Origin: Galeruca laticollis
Lineage: Eukaryota > Arthropoda > Insecta > Coleoptera > Chrysomelidae
DNA length: 64,000 bases
Assembly: GCA_963921935.1 (NCBI GenBank)
Contig: OY998177.1
Location: 23,459,926 to 23,523,925, forward strand
Direction: 5' to 3'
Part shown: one piece after another, positions 22,260-33,244 of the stretch
Numbering within the stretch: position 1 is the first letter of the stretch
How the letters are laid out: each line of letters opens with the position of its first letter
Translations under genes and position numbers: made by a program
The notes under the pieces: generated by a model
Database searches by the model: none
Told to the model about the DNA's origin: nothing
What the model saw: only the letters and a program-made list of their open reading frames with translations

Positions 22260-25200
22260 TTGTTCAAAGTGCTTACGAAAAAAAATTTCATCCTTATTAT
22301 GAGTCTCTTTGTGAATCTCGTAAAACATGTTGCTACTTTGTTGGGGCTTATAACATCTAATTATAATGAACACCAACTGACTAGAGGGCTTATGGAGTGT
22401 AGAAAAGCTATAAGAAAACTAAAAAATGCGTTACGGAGTGCCAAGAATATTGGAGGAAAGCAGCATATCTTAACTAGTATAACTCAAATCAAATCATTTC
22501 ATAACCAATTTAAATATATTCAAAAACATGGTGGAGACCTATCATCTCATATTGAAACTGCAAAACATCGTGTAAAATGGGATGATCTGGATGCAGCATT
22601 TAACGGTCGCATCAGAACTGGTAGCATCTCAAACCTGAAGCATAAGGATCCCATTGCATTTCTCAAAGATTGTAGGGCTCTCTTTAAACGACGTATACAT
22701 AATATATTAAAAAAGGAGGTAGCTGTTAAGGTGAATGTGGCTTTCGGAGGTGAGTTTGAAATTGTTAAAGGAGATCAGATTCTCAATGAGTTTAAATATT
22801 TTACAACGAACAATTCACCAATTCACAAAGATACAAACATTGATGACTGATTTGATACTAAAGTCGTTGCACATATCCTTAAAGACCTGGAGGAGTTTCA
22901 AGAACGTGATAGTGGTTGGGCATTGAAGAAGGTGGTGAACTTAGGCGTTTACATCAATAAATATACTCCACAACTGGGATCCTCGTATATTGATTTACCA
23001 GCAAAAATAAAAAAGAAGCAGGCTTGTATTAACGTCAATAATGAAGATGATTCCTGCTTTGCTTGGGCGGTGACGTCGGCACTGTTTCCTGTCATGAAAA
23101 ATGCAGATGGAATTTCATCATACCCCCACTATTCGACCATATTAAAACTAAAGGGCATTCAGTTTCCTATGACTATGAAGCAGATCCCCAATTTTGAGAA
23201 GCAAAATAATATATCCGTAAATGTTTACATTCTACAAAAAGATAAAAAGACCTTCATTACTCTACCAACTTACCTTACAAGAAATGAGATGAATAAACAT
23301 GTAAATTTGTTGATGGTGCAAGATAAATATGATGAAGCGCCAACGAAATATCACTTTGTTTGGATAAAGAATCTATCAAGACTCCTATCTTCACAACTTA
23401 GTAAAGAAGACGCTAAAAAATACGTCTGTGATCGTTGCCTACGCTATTTCAGATCCCATGAAAAACTAGATGTTCATCTTAAATGTTGCAAGGGTCGAAT
23501 GGACTTTTTATGTAAACGATGTTTACAGCCATTTACTACAGCGGAACAGTTGGATGCTCACGTTGTAGATTGTTTGAAAATGAATGATTGTGCTGTTAAG
23601 ATGCCAGAACTGGGGAAAAACGTTCTTGAATTCAAAAACTATAAGAATAAGGTAAAGGCACCTTTTATAGTATATGCAGATCTCGAGAGTGTTTTGAAGC
23701 AGACTGGGGATTCTAAGAAGCCACAACAGCATATTCCTGCAGCCGTTGGGTATTACTTCAAGTGTTCATATGATGATTCGCTTTCTTTTTATAAGAGTTA
23801 TTTGGGTGAAGATTGTATGCGCTGGTTTGCTGATGAGCTGAATCTGCTTGCTCAAGATATCAGTACGGTGTTCCCTTGTCCTTATGGAATTCATATGACT
23901 CCTAATCAAGAACGCCAGTTTCAAGCTGCTACCGAATGTCATATTTGTGAAACACCATTTTCCGCTACTGATAAGAAAGTCCGAGATCATGATCATCTCA
24001 TTCCCGAAAACAATTATAGAGGTGCAGCGCATGAGGGGTGCAATATTAACTATCAGGATTCGCCTACTGTTAATGTGTTCCACAACTTATCTGGTTATGA
24101 TGCAAATTTCATCATCGAAGACATTGCTACCCGCATGACTGGCTCTATTGATTTGCTTCCTATTACAAAAGAAAAATATATTTCCTTTACAAAACATGTT
24201 GAAGATGCACGAATCCAATTCAGATTTATCGATAGTTTCCGATTCATGGCATCATCTCTCGATAAACTCGCCTCATATTGAACCGAATTTCCTAATTTGA
24301 GATCACAGTTTTCTGGTGTTCCCGACGAAGAATTCACAATGTTAACTAAGAAGGGGGTGATGCCTTATGACTATTTCAATTCTTTCGACCGCTTTGAAGA
24401 AACAAGGTTACCTCCTATCGAATCTTTCTATAATAATCTCGAAGATAAACCCTGCTCACGTAAACTTTATAGTAGAGCACAATGCGTCTGGAATACGTTT
24501 CAATGTCAAACCTTAGGTGAATATGTAGAGTTGTATATGAAGATTGATATCCTTCTTCTTGCTGACGTTTTTGAGCAGTTTCGTGCCAGTTGTATTGCTA
24601 CGTATAACATCGATCCCGCGCATTATTATACATTACCAGGATTTACATTCGATGCTATGCTGAAACATACTGGACAAGAATTGGAACTTCTCACCGATGT
24701 GGACATGTTTTTGTTTGTTGAGCGTGGTATACGCGGTGGACTTAGTCAAGTTTGCGGAAAACGTCGTGCTCGAGCTAACAATAAGTATATGCCCACTTAT
24801 AATCCTTCAAATCCACGGAAATATTTAATGTACAATGATGTGAATAATCAATATGGATGGGCTATGTCACAATATCTCCCTTCTGGAGGATTTGAATGGT
24901 GTGACTCTAATATAGACGTTACAGAAATTGCTGATGATGCTTCTGAGGGATACATGCTCGAGGTTGATTTGGAGTATCCTTCTCATTTACATGATTTGCA
25001 TAAGGATATTCCATTTTGTCCTGAACACCTAAATCCTAAGACCATGATGCCTGCTACGAGATTAAATGAGGAGACTAAGTTGATGGCTACCCTAACTAAT
25101 AAAACAAAATACGTTATACATTACCGAGCATTGAAGCAAGCGTTACAGAATGGGCTTCTATTAACAAAAATACATCGAGTATTGAAATTCAAGCAGAGTT

Positions 25201-26241
25201 CATGGTTTAAGCCCTACATTGACTTAAACACTGAGTTACGTAAGGCTGCGAAGAATGAGTTTGAGAAGAACCTATTCAAACTGATGAACAATGCCGTGTT
25301 AGGTGAGTATTGCTAGTTTTATATAAATATTTCTATACTAATCACTCTTTCCAATTGTTGCAGGTAAAACCATGGAGAACGTGCGCAAACGTGTTGATGT
25401 AAAGCTAATTTCTCATTGGAGTGGTCGATATGGTGCTGAATCGTACATAGCTAAGCCCGAGTTTAAAAATAGTACGATTTTCAGCGAAAACCTAATTGCC
25501 ATCGAATTACGGAAGCTGCAAATATGGTTAAATGAACCGATATATGTAGGAATGGCAATTTTAGATCTGGCTAGAACTACGATCTATGATTTTCACTATA
25601 AGTACATGATGAACCGTTTTAGTGAGAACTATACTGTGCTGTACACCGATACCGATAGTCTTATATATGAGATTCGAGATCAAGATCCATATGAAGTAAT
25701 GAAGATTGATTGTTATAAATATTTCGACACCTCAGACTATCCTCTTGATAACGTTTATGGAATTCCTCAAGTTAATAAGAAGGTTCTTGGGATGATGAAG
25801 AATGAGAACAATGGTATCATAATGACTGATTATGTTGGGTTACGGTCTAAATTGTATGCAACACGGTTACTTACCTCTGAAGATGATCTAGCAGAAAAAC
25901 GAAAACGTCTTGCGAATGATGGTTTTGAGAAAGAAGAAATAGACTGTCTAATTCGAAACGTTGGAATAACTAAGAAAGCTAAAGGGGTAAAATCGTCAGT
26001 TGTGAAGACCGTAATCACGTTTGAAGACTATGAAAATTGCCTTGACACCTTCACACAGAAAACCGTTTCCCAAAATCTAACTCATGCCGACAAACATCTA
26101 GTCCATTCAATTGTTCAAGATAAAGTAGCGTTGAGTCCTGAGGATGATAAGCGATTTATTCTTCCTGGTTCCGATTAAACCTTACCATGGGGCCACTATT
26201 CCATTGATACCTACATGGATGTTGACACCATTATTCCTTAA
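22260..26241 (+). pseudogene. polB: Protein-primed family-B DNA polymerase, right-arm copy
   Basis: The second copy of the arm polymerase, in the opposite orientation and reading outwards to the right terminus. It has the same domain order as the left copy and the same 61-bp intron (25,303-25,363), with stop TAA at 26,239-26,241. Motif A is intact here (NDVNNQYGWAM), motif B reads NNAVLGKT, and motif C is YTDTDSLIY. Its inactivating lesions differ from the left copy: Trp-to-stop at about 22,848, a Leu-to-stop codon at about 24,279, and Glu-to-stop at 26,176. It also has a 3-base deletion before HNLSGYD. No stop is shared between the copies. The start is the first Met of the open frame at 22,260; a later in-frame Met is possible. 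Confidence 0.88.
25303..25363 (+). other. 61-bp spliceosomal intron in right polB
   Basis: Donor GTGAGTATTGC, acceptor AATTGTTGCAG; same position and length as in the left arm. It contains an in-frame stop, so splicing is needed for a full-length product. Confidence 0.85.
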
Positions 26242-26454
26242 AGATTTATATAAAAAGTATTGTTATTTTCATTTATTATACTTTTCAATTTTATATTGTA
26301 CAATAAAATGTCTATTCAATTTTTCTTTATTTTGATCCCCCCCATTATCGACTGAGCATGGGTGACGTCAGCAGCATGGTGCCCTTATGGCTTTACATGT
26401 TTACCTCTTGTCTTCTTCGTATTTTATTCCACTTCAATCCCACCAAACCTTATA

Positions 26455-27525
26455 CACGTAAAAACATATACACTTATTTACTTTTTGCGTAACCCCCGTA
26501 CACCCTTCGTAATCCCCGTAGACGCTACCCAAACCCCTTCGCTTCTTCTAAACCACCCTCTACCTTATACACATAACAACATACACACTTTTCGCATAAC
26601 CCCCGTACACCCTTACTTGCGTAATCCCCGTAGACGCTACCCAAATCCCTTCGCTTCTTCTAAACCACCCTCTACCTTATACACATAACAACATACACAC
26701 TTTTCGCATAACCCCCGTAGACGCTACCGTCATTACTTGCTAGTATGTGCTAGTATTGGCATCTTTGCACATCCTGTATACGATAATATTCTAATAAATA
26801 TAATATCGTTTATTTGACTTCAATCTGACCAATAGCAGAGATATGTGCTAGTGCCCTAATGGCATCTTTGTACATCCTGTATACGATAATATTCGAACAA
26901 TCATATTGGCGTTTATTAGACTCCAATCCGACAAATAATAACAGAGATATGAAGAAAGGCCCTTGGCACTTGCGCAGATCGTCGAAATGTGTCTTTTTAG
27001 ACCTATATGTGACGGAAAACATGCGCAGTATACGGGAAAAGTAGCTTCGCTACCCCAGCTACCCACGGCCGTTTTGGCACTCTGGTGACAAATAGTTAGC
27101 GCCGTTATGGTAATGATGGGGAGCGACACCTGATTTTGCATAACCCCCGTACACCCTTCGTAATTTCCGTAGACGCTACCCTTAAAACCCTCTTCGCTTC
27201 TCTTGTATACACCCTTACTTGCGTAATCCCCGTAGGCGCTACCCTCCCCCGTGCTACCCTTCCCTCTTCGCTTCTTCTAAATCATTGCATAACCCCCGCA
27301 AAGAGCGACCCCGCCCAGGCCGTAGCCGCTACCCCAACCGGGCCCCCCAACCCCGTGCTACCCTTGCCTCTTCGCTTCTTCTTACACCCTTCGTAATCCC
27401 CGCAGACGCTACCCTTCCCTCTTCTCTTCTTCTTTGGCGGCCCGGGCCCCCCCATCCCCCGTAGCCGCTACCCCAACCGAAACCTCCATCCCCCCGTGCT
27501 ACCCAAACCCCTTCGCTTCTTACAC
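26455..27525. repeat. Right subterminal GC-rich repeat blocks
   Basis: Mirror image of the two left blocks and the intervening TATCGTATACAGG pair. Same cores in reverse complement (GTAATCCCCGTAGACGCTAC, CTTCGCTTCTTCTAAA). Copy boundaries agree with the left arm, with scattered substitutions. Confidence 0.8.
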
Positions 27526-27651
27526 CAAAAATTGCTGACGGCCGACGCATGCGCAGATCGAATTGAGTAAAAAATTACCACGATGGACCTTGGCGATTTC
27601 CCTTGTTCATTTGCATAAGGAATGAGCCCGAACCGGTGTTGCTCCTTTACT

Positions 27652-27657
27652 TCCTTC
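27652..27657. repeat. Right target-site duplication TCCTTC
   Basis: Identical to 12,048-12,053 and directly abutting the right terminus CCTTTACT. Confidence 0.85.
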
Positions 27658-29758
27658 GCTAATAGGTCGGCCTTTTCGTTCCCAGTTATATTACTATGGC
27701 TCTTAACCCAAAGAAACGTGAGATTTGATTCCAAAAGCATAGGTTTGATACTACATAATACCGGACAACCAATACCTCTGATAGAAATAGATTTTATTGA
27801 ATCGATAACAGTTTTAGAGTCAGAAAGAATTACAGCGTTACATAATAGGTTTGTAATCAACCAATTAAGGTTTTTCTCTATAAATACGAGTTCTGCTGCG
27901 TCTATGCTACATATATCAGGTAATTTGTAACCATATGTCAGGTCCAAAGGCTGGATAACAAACCCACATCCAACCCCATCTTTCGTCTTAGATACATTTG
28001 TATATATGAATATATTATCAACATAGCCTGCTAATATTGATTTCAGAAGGCCTACATTGATTTAATTGGCAGTTGAATACTTGGGTATTATGACTTCTTG
28101 ACTCGTAATACAAGCTCTAAATTGCACACGAAATGCTCGGATGATTTTGTCTCTTTTGTAGATATTAGTGTAATTCATAGTTTCTGTAAAAGCCTTCGCA
28201 AGAGAAGGTGTATTTTTCAGTTTCCAGTATCGGTTTGTTAAATCTTCAGCCGCGATGTCACTCAACCTGTAATGGGCAATTCTCGAAATATAAGTTTTAT
28301 AAAATATTTTCAAGACAGATACTCCCATCTTAATCCCAGAGGAGGTTCATTACATTCTGCCAATATAGCGTAAACAGGTGTTGACTTCATCCCACCGTCA
28401 CACGAACGTACACATTTGTATTGTATACGATCAGTTTTCTTTGAATTGGAATTGGAGCCATATAGACAAAATCCATAATCAATTATTGATCTGACATAAG
28501 CTCTGTAAAATGAATTCGAAGTACTCGGTGCTGAACTCCAATTAGGATTAGTTACACATTTAATTAGGTTGTAACCTTTTTCACATTTGTTATGAATATG
28601 GAGTACATGTTTGGACCACAGGAGTTTCGTCTCTAGTATGATACCTGAATATGTGTATTCATTTACCCCAGCCATAGTGCGCCCACACACAGTTAGGGTC
28701 TCCGGTGCCCGCAGTCCATGTCTGGTAAAAAACATCATGGAACATTTTTTTGTATATAGAGACATACCAGTTTCTTCTGTCCATTTTAACACTATCTGCA
28801 CAAATGTAGTCATCATATGTGTTCTGGATGGAGTATATACAGAAATTATCTGCATACTGGATACAGTTAGCAAGGTTATTAATCTGTGTATTGCCAGAAT
28901 ATATATTGAATAAAATTGGGCTTAATACTGATTCCTTAGGTAGTCCATGATAAACAGCTCGAGATCCGTGTGTGTGATCTCTAATAAAGATTGTTCGTCC
29001 AAAGAATAACTGTAAAATGCTTTGAAAAGTTCCTCTACTAAAGCCTACGTTTATCATATTTTGTTGAAAAATGTTGAAATCCAGAGTCATGAACTCCCTT
29101 TATCCTCAGAGTCATAAGCTCCCTTCATATCAAGAAATAGACATACTAAGTACTTGATCATTGAAAATGCAATGTGAAGCTCAATAAGCAGATGTGATAC
29201 CGCATCAATTGTTCCGTAGCCTCTTCTGTAACCATACTGTGCAAGTGGCAGAATCAAGTTTTTTTCTATATACCATTCTAGTCTTGCTTTAATCATACGT
29301 TCTAATGTTTTTGTGATACACGACATCAAGAATATAGGACGATAAGACGAGAGTAGGTTCCTGTCTTTTTGTGGCTTTGAAAGAACGCATATAGTAACTT
29401 GTTTTAATTGATCAACGTAATTCCCATTAACCCGCCAATCATTGTAAATGTGTAATAAAATATTTTAAGCTGTTTGAGGTAACTTTTTAATTGAAGCATA
29501 AGTAATGAAATCTGCTCCAGGTGCTGTACATCTAGAATTTTTGATAGCAGCTTCTAATTCTATTGCGTCAAAGGGGATATCCATATGGAGATTGATTGTA
29601 TCATTGCAATTTTCTTCAAATAAATTCGGTACAAAATTTGGAGCTATAATGTCAAAAATTTGGTTTATCATAGATTCGTATATTGGTTGTTTTTTATATG
29701 TGAAATTTTTTTTATGAATATCCAAATTTTTGACATAGGAGTGTGTTTATTTAATTGA
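27658..29758 (-). pseudogene. LINE-A ORF2: reverse transcriptase and RNase H
   Basis: Central part of an I-group LINE polyprotein. From 29,725: CTAPGADFITYASIKKLP (RT start), then at 29,329-29,087 MSCITKTLERMIKARLEWY, AQYGYRRGYGTIDAVSHLL and CLFLDMKGAYDS (motif A). From 29,090: GLPKESVLSPILFNIYSG and QYADNFCIYS, where the catalytic YADD has become YADN. The thumb region lies at 28,873-28,062 (RAYVRSIIDYGFCLYGS). RNase H at 27,947-27,658 has IDAAELVFIEKN, VILSDSKTVIDSI and WVKSHSNITGNEKADLLA. There are several frame changes. RNase H after RT places it in the I/LOA/R1-like group rather than Jockey or CR1. It is interrupted on the left by the palindromic element and on the right by piggyBac-1. 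Confidence 0.85.
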
Positions 29759-29762
29759 TTAA
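29759..29762. repeat. piggyBac-1 left target site TTAA
   Basis: TTAA directly outside the terminal CCCTAGAATACTATCG; matched by TTAA at 32,379-32,382. Confidence 0.9.
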
Positions 29763-32378
29763 CCCTAGAATACTATCGTTATTGGATGATCCCTTAATAC
29801 TATCGACACGTAAAATTTACGTATAATAAAAAAAAGGTCATGATGTTTATAGTATGTATTAACAATATTTTTTTTATACAAATCTAAAACATTAATGAAA
29901 ATATAATCAAAACTAACAATATTTTTAGTAAAAAATAATAACAAAATAGCAGTTACAAATATTTTTTAAGCACAGCTAGGGCATATTTTAACTTGGTGCT
30001 CCCCACATATTGGTTTTTGGCATTTTAGACAGTATGTTGTAGTCATTCTCTTCTTAGCGGTAGCACATTTATGGCAGTATTTTCTAGGACCTTTATTACT
30101 ATTTTCTGGTCCTTGAGCTTCCTTTTCCTCACATTTCTTTCCCAGGACATCCTCAATAATTTTTTTCAAGTCATTACTCATGTTATGTACCGTTTGCAAT
30201 CGACTAGTCTGATGAGCCTCTGTTAGTTCTTTATGTAGCTCTAGCATATACATTTGCCTAGTTATTGGCTTTCCTCCTCGAGTAATAACATTGTGTGAGT
30301 AAATCACATAAGAGTTTATGCAGGCTATGTTTATCATATTATAAAAAATGCACATAGGCCACCTTTTGGTTTTTCGATTTGCACACATGTTTTGACACAT
30401 CTGGTCAAAAGTGTCTACTGCTCCTTTAGTCGCATTATATGTGTGAATAATTTCTGGTTTCTTGGTATCTTTGTTAGTAGTTCCAGATGATGTGTGCATT
30501 GTAGACAGTAGTGTTACTATTTTATTAGCTTTTGGTTTGTAGGACACCAATGTACTATTGGAACTGTATGCGAATAATGATGTTCCTATCTGGCGGTTTT
30601 TATCAATTTCGACCAATGCTGGTGGGATTTGGGGCTTATTCTTCCGAATTGTTCCAACAATTGTCAAGTTATAAGGCCTAGAAATCAGTCTGTCAGCTAA
30701 AGGTACATTAGTGAACCAATTGTCCATTGTGACGTTTCGGTTCGTACCGTAAATCGGAGTAGTTAAAAGTTCAACAAAATAATCCGCCAAAGGACGCCCG
30801 TTAGTCTGAGTAGATTTGCCAACATATGGACTGGCATTAATAAGATATTTTGTAGAAACGTCACATAATAAAACCAATTTCAGTCCGTACTTCGCCGGCT
30901 TATTTGGAATGTACATCCGGAAAGGACAGTGGCCTCGAAATCCTACAAGTTGCTCGTCAATAGTGACATACGAACTGGGCTTATATTTTGTCCTACAAAG
31001 CTCAATAAATTCGTCCCAAACTTCAGATATGGGAGCAAACACAGTAACATTTCTTCTTTCGGCCCGAGTTTCCTTATTATCAAACCTTAGACAAGCAGTT
31101 AAAAAATCGAATCTTGATTTACTCATGGTTGCTCTGTAGCGTGTCCCACAATAGGAAGTATCAAACATCATTTTTGATGATAAATGGTTATCCTTCATAG
31201 CTGCAGCAAGTATATAAATTCCCAAGAGAGCTTTTAGTTCAACCAAATTTGTATCAGAAAAAGTTTTTGTTGACACTTTGTAATTTTTATTCGCTCTATT
31301 AATTTCTTGATTGGTGCATAAAACTATTTTATTTAGCATATCGTCCGAGAAAAATAATTGAAATATACGCAACGGATCTAAAATTTGCCTTACTTCAGCG
31401 ACAGGACCCGGCCTTATGTGTACAATATTTTTTCCAGGTATTTTCCCTTCTACTTTGGCTTTAGAACTCCACTTATATCCATTTTTTCCTTCCAAAGTTT
31501 CAAAATTAGGTATCAAAATATGTTCTTGGGTTTCCTGAGGGGTTTCTTTGAGTTGCTAAAAATAATTATATAGGTAAGTAAATTGTTTTATTTTAGTAGG
31601 TTTGCATATTTTACTACTTCTTGAGATTGTAATGTAGAAGCTACTAGTTCGCCAGAATCATAAGATGCTTGTCTTGGCTTCTTTTTAGGTATTAGAGATT
31701 CTTCGGGTACCTTAGGAGGTTTTTTGAGATGCTAAAAATAATAATAGGTTGGTAAATTGTGCTATTTTTTAACATTATAAAACTTACTACTGCTTCCTGA
31801 GAGTCTGATGTTGATGCAACTGGATCTTCAGAAACAGCAAGTGCCATTTTTACTCCCTTTTTAATTAATGGAGGTTTACTGAACTTTTTAGGTTCCCAAA
31901 GTTTTCTCAAACAGGTTTCCAAAGCTTCTTCTGGATCCTCCTCTTCGGGCAAATAATCTGGGTCGCACAGACTATCATCAGATTCACTATCTGTAAATTT
32001 TTCTTCGATCTCAATATTATCTTCTACTCCACTATCACCACTTCCATATAAGAGTTGTTCAAGTTCGGCATCTGTTAGTCCTTTTCTACTCATTTTCACA
32101 ATATAAAATAACCGTACAATACTATCGATACGTCAGACTTACGTATTAAAATTTATCTTTTAATACTATCGACACGTAAATTTGACGTGCAGAGATTAAG
32201 ATTATGGTACGGCATGCACACTACCACTTGGAAAATTGTACTAATCTGTGCTGAACATCTGGAATACATTATAAAGAGAGCACTGCTAGCGGCTGGAGTG
32301 GGAATTCGAATGGGCGGGGTTGCTGCAGAAGAGTTTTTGCACAAATACGTAATTTTTACGTATGATAGTATTCTAGGG
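29763..32378 (-). mobile_element. piggyBac-1, complete element with TTAA sites
   Basis: A 2,616-bp insertion. The left end is CCCTAGAATACTATCG and the right end GATAGTATTCTAGGG, a perfect 5'-CCCTAGAATACTATC terminal inverted repeat, with TTAA on both sides. Subterminal motifs with ACTATCGACACGTAAA recur inside both ends. The transposase gene reads on the minus strand. The insertion splits LINE-A; omitting it and one TTAA lets the LINE-A frame run on (WKNLIN joined to QLNKHTP). Confidence 0.92.
29966..32099 (-). CDS. piggyBac transposase, three exons, apparently intact
   Basis: DDD transposase that excises and inserts piggyBac at TTAA. Proposed exons: 32,099-31,788 (104 residues, acidic N-terminus MKMSRKGLTDAELEQLLYGS), 31,731-31,615 (39 residues) and 31,555-29,966 (529 residues plus stop). 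Introns are 56 and 59 bp with GT...TTTTTAG ends and all junctions are phase 0, giving about 672 residues with no internal stop. The catalytic aspartates are visible in SYVTIDEQLVGFRG, RNVTMDNWFTN and KGAVDTFDQMCQN. The C-terminus has the Cys/His-rich zinc-binding domain (CHKC...CLKCQKPIC...CPSC) that binds the subterminal DNA. The N-terminus is somewhat longer than the classic moth protein, partly because exon 2 looks like a duplication. Intact ends plus intact frame suggest a young copy. Confidence 0.88.
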
Positions 32379-32382
32379 TTAA
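32379..32382. repeat. piggyBac-1 right target site TTAA
   Basis: Directly follows the terminal CTAGGG; pairs with 29,759-29,762. Confidence 0.9.
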
Positions 32383-33240
32383 TCAAATTTTTCCAACATT
32401 GTTGTTGCTTTTGTTTGAATATAAGTTTAGCCTTTCTCTAAACATTTTTAGAGTTTAAATAGTTACGTAAGTTTGATTTATAGTTTTATATGCATGAAAA
32501 GCATTTCTATGATCAACTACAATTTTATCGAAATTATTATCCCACCAAATCGAATTTGGTGCTTTTTTATCACCTCCGGTGCGTGATTTCATATATGTAT
32601 CAGCCGCATTATTTATGACGTTCAAAAGTGATTCAAAGGAATTAACTTTTACATGGGTCATATAATTCTCAAATAAATATTAAAAAAGCTCCCAGTCTGC
32701 AGTGGACTTTATCCACTTCCTTGAAGGGGTAGTATGTGATGGAACATAATAACGGGATATTGTTATGTGGAAAGGTAAATGATTGGATCCTAAGATATCA
32801 TCTAATGTATACCATTCTGCTAGACTTAAGAGGTTTGGTGTAATAAAAGTGAGGTCAATAGCTGATGGTCTTCCATTTGTTCTGCTCATCTTAGTTGGCC
32901 TTCCATCATTGAAAACTATTAATAACATCTACTAATCTATTACCTTGACTATTATCAATTGTAGAACCCCAGCAACTATGATGGGAATTGAAATCCACAC
33001 AGACGAGAGCATACCCTTGTATCTGAGCGAAAATATTGGACCAGTCAGTTGTTGTAGCTTGTACGTTAGGAGGTTTGTAATTACAAATAACATGTATTTA
33101 GAGATCCAAAAGGTTAATTGAACATATTTCCATTTTATTATCAAAATTATTCCTAAATTTAAATTCAGAAAAACATAAGTTGTCGTTGATGAGTATACCA
33201 ACACGACCGTATCCATGCGATCTACAATTCGGGATCATGG
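32383..33240 (-). pseudogene. LINE-A ORF2: endonuclease and linker
   Basis: AP-type endonuclease part of the same LINE as at 27,658-29,758 and 11,555-12,053. From 33,230 down: CRSHGYGRVGILINDN, then FNSHHSCWGS (the Asn/His-Trp signature of LINE endonucleases), NGRPSAIDLTFITPNLL and ILGSNHLPFHITI (the terminal SDH-like motif, here SNH). The linker before RT follows (KKAPNSIWWDNNFDKIV, NAFHAYKTI). At least two frame changes occur. The 5' end is missing: at about 33,240 it abuts a decayed piggyBac, so the LINE is 5'-truncated or its upstream part was deleted. Confidence 0.8.
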
Positions 33241-33244
33241 CAGC

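Larger units (their letters stand above)
12054..27651. mobile_element. 15.6-kb palindromic Maverick/Polinton-like element
   Basis: A 15,598-bp insertion bounded by TCCTTC duplications. The ends are inverted: AGTAAAGGAGCAACACCGG on the left and its reverse complement ending CCTTTACT on the right. Almost the whole element is one inverted repeat: left arm 12,054-19,228, right arm 20,479-27,651, loop 19,229-20,478. Each arm, from outside in, carries a terminal segment of about 100 bp, GC-rich minisatellite blocks, a protein-primed PolB gene reading outwards, and about 1.8 kb of AT-rich repeats. The 6-bp duplication, AG...CT termini and PolB type are known Maverick/Polinton traits. The usual integrase, packaging ATPase, adenain-like protease and capsid genes are absent, so it would need help in trans. 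Known protein-primed replicons can yield symmetric snap-back genomes; that origin is my inference. Confidence 0.88.
20479..27651 (-). repeat. Right arm of giant inverted repeat
   Basis: About 7,173 bp, mirror of the left arm, from TGAAAGTATA at 20,479 to CCTTTACT at 27,651. The two arms differ by only about 2 bp in length. Confidence 0.9.

Noticed and set aside
12054..27651. Assembly artefact as explanation for the palindrome
   Set aside because: The arms differ at many sites with different lesions, the loop is asymmetric, and both ends have an exact 6-bp duplication in a LINE whose frame runs on. A fold-back read error would not produce these. Long reads should still confirm it.
32187..32441. 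84-residue plus-strand frame at the end of piggyBac-1
   Set aside because: It crosses the piggyBac terminus and TTAA into LINE-A, so it cannot be one gene.
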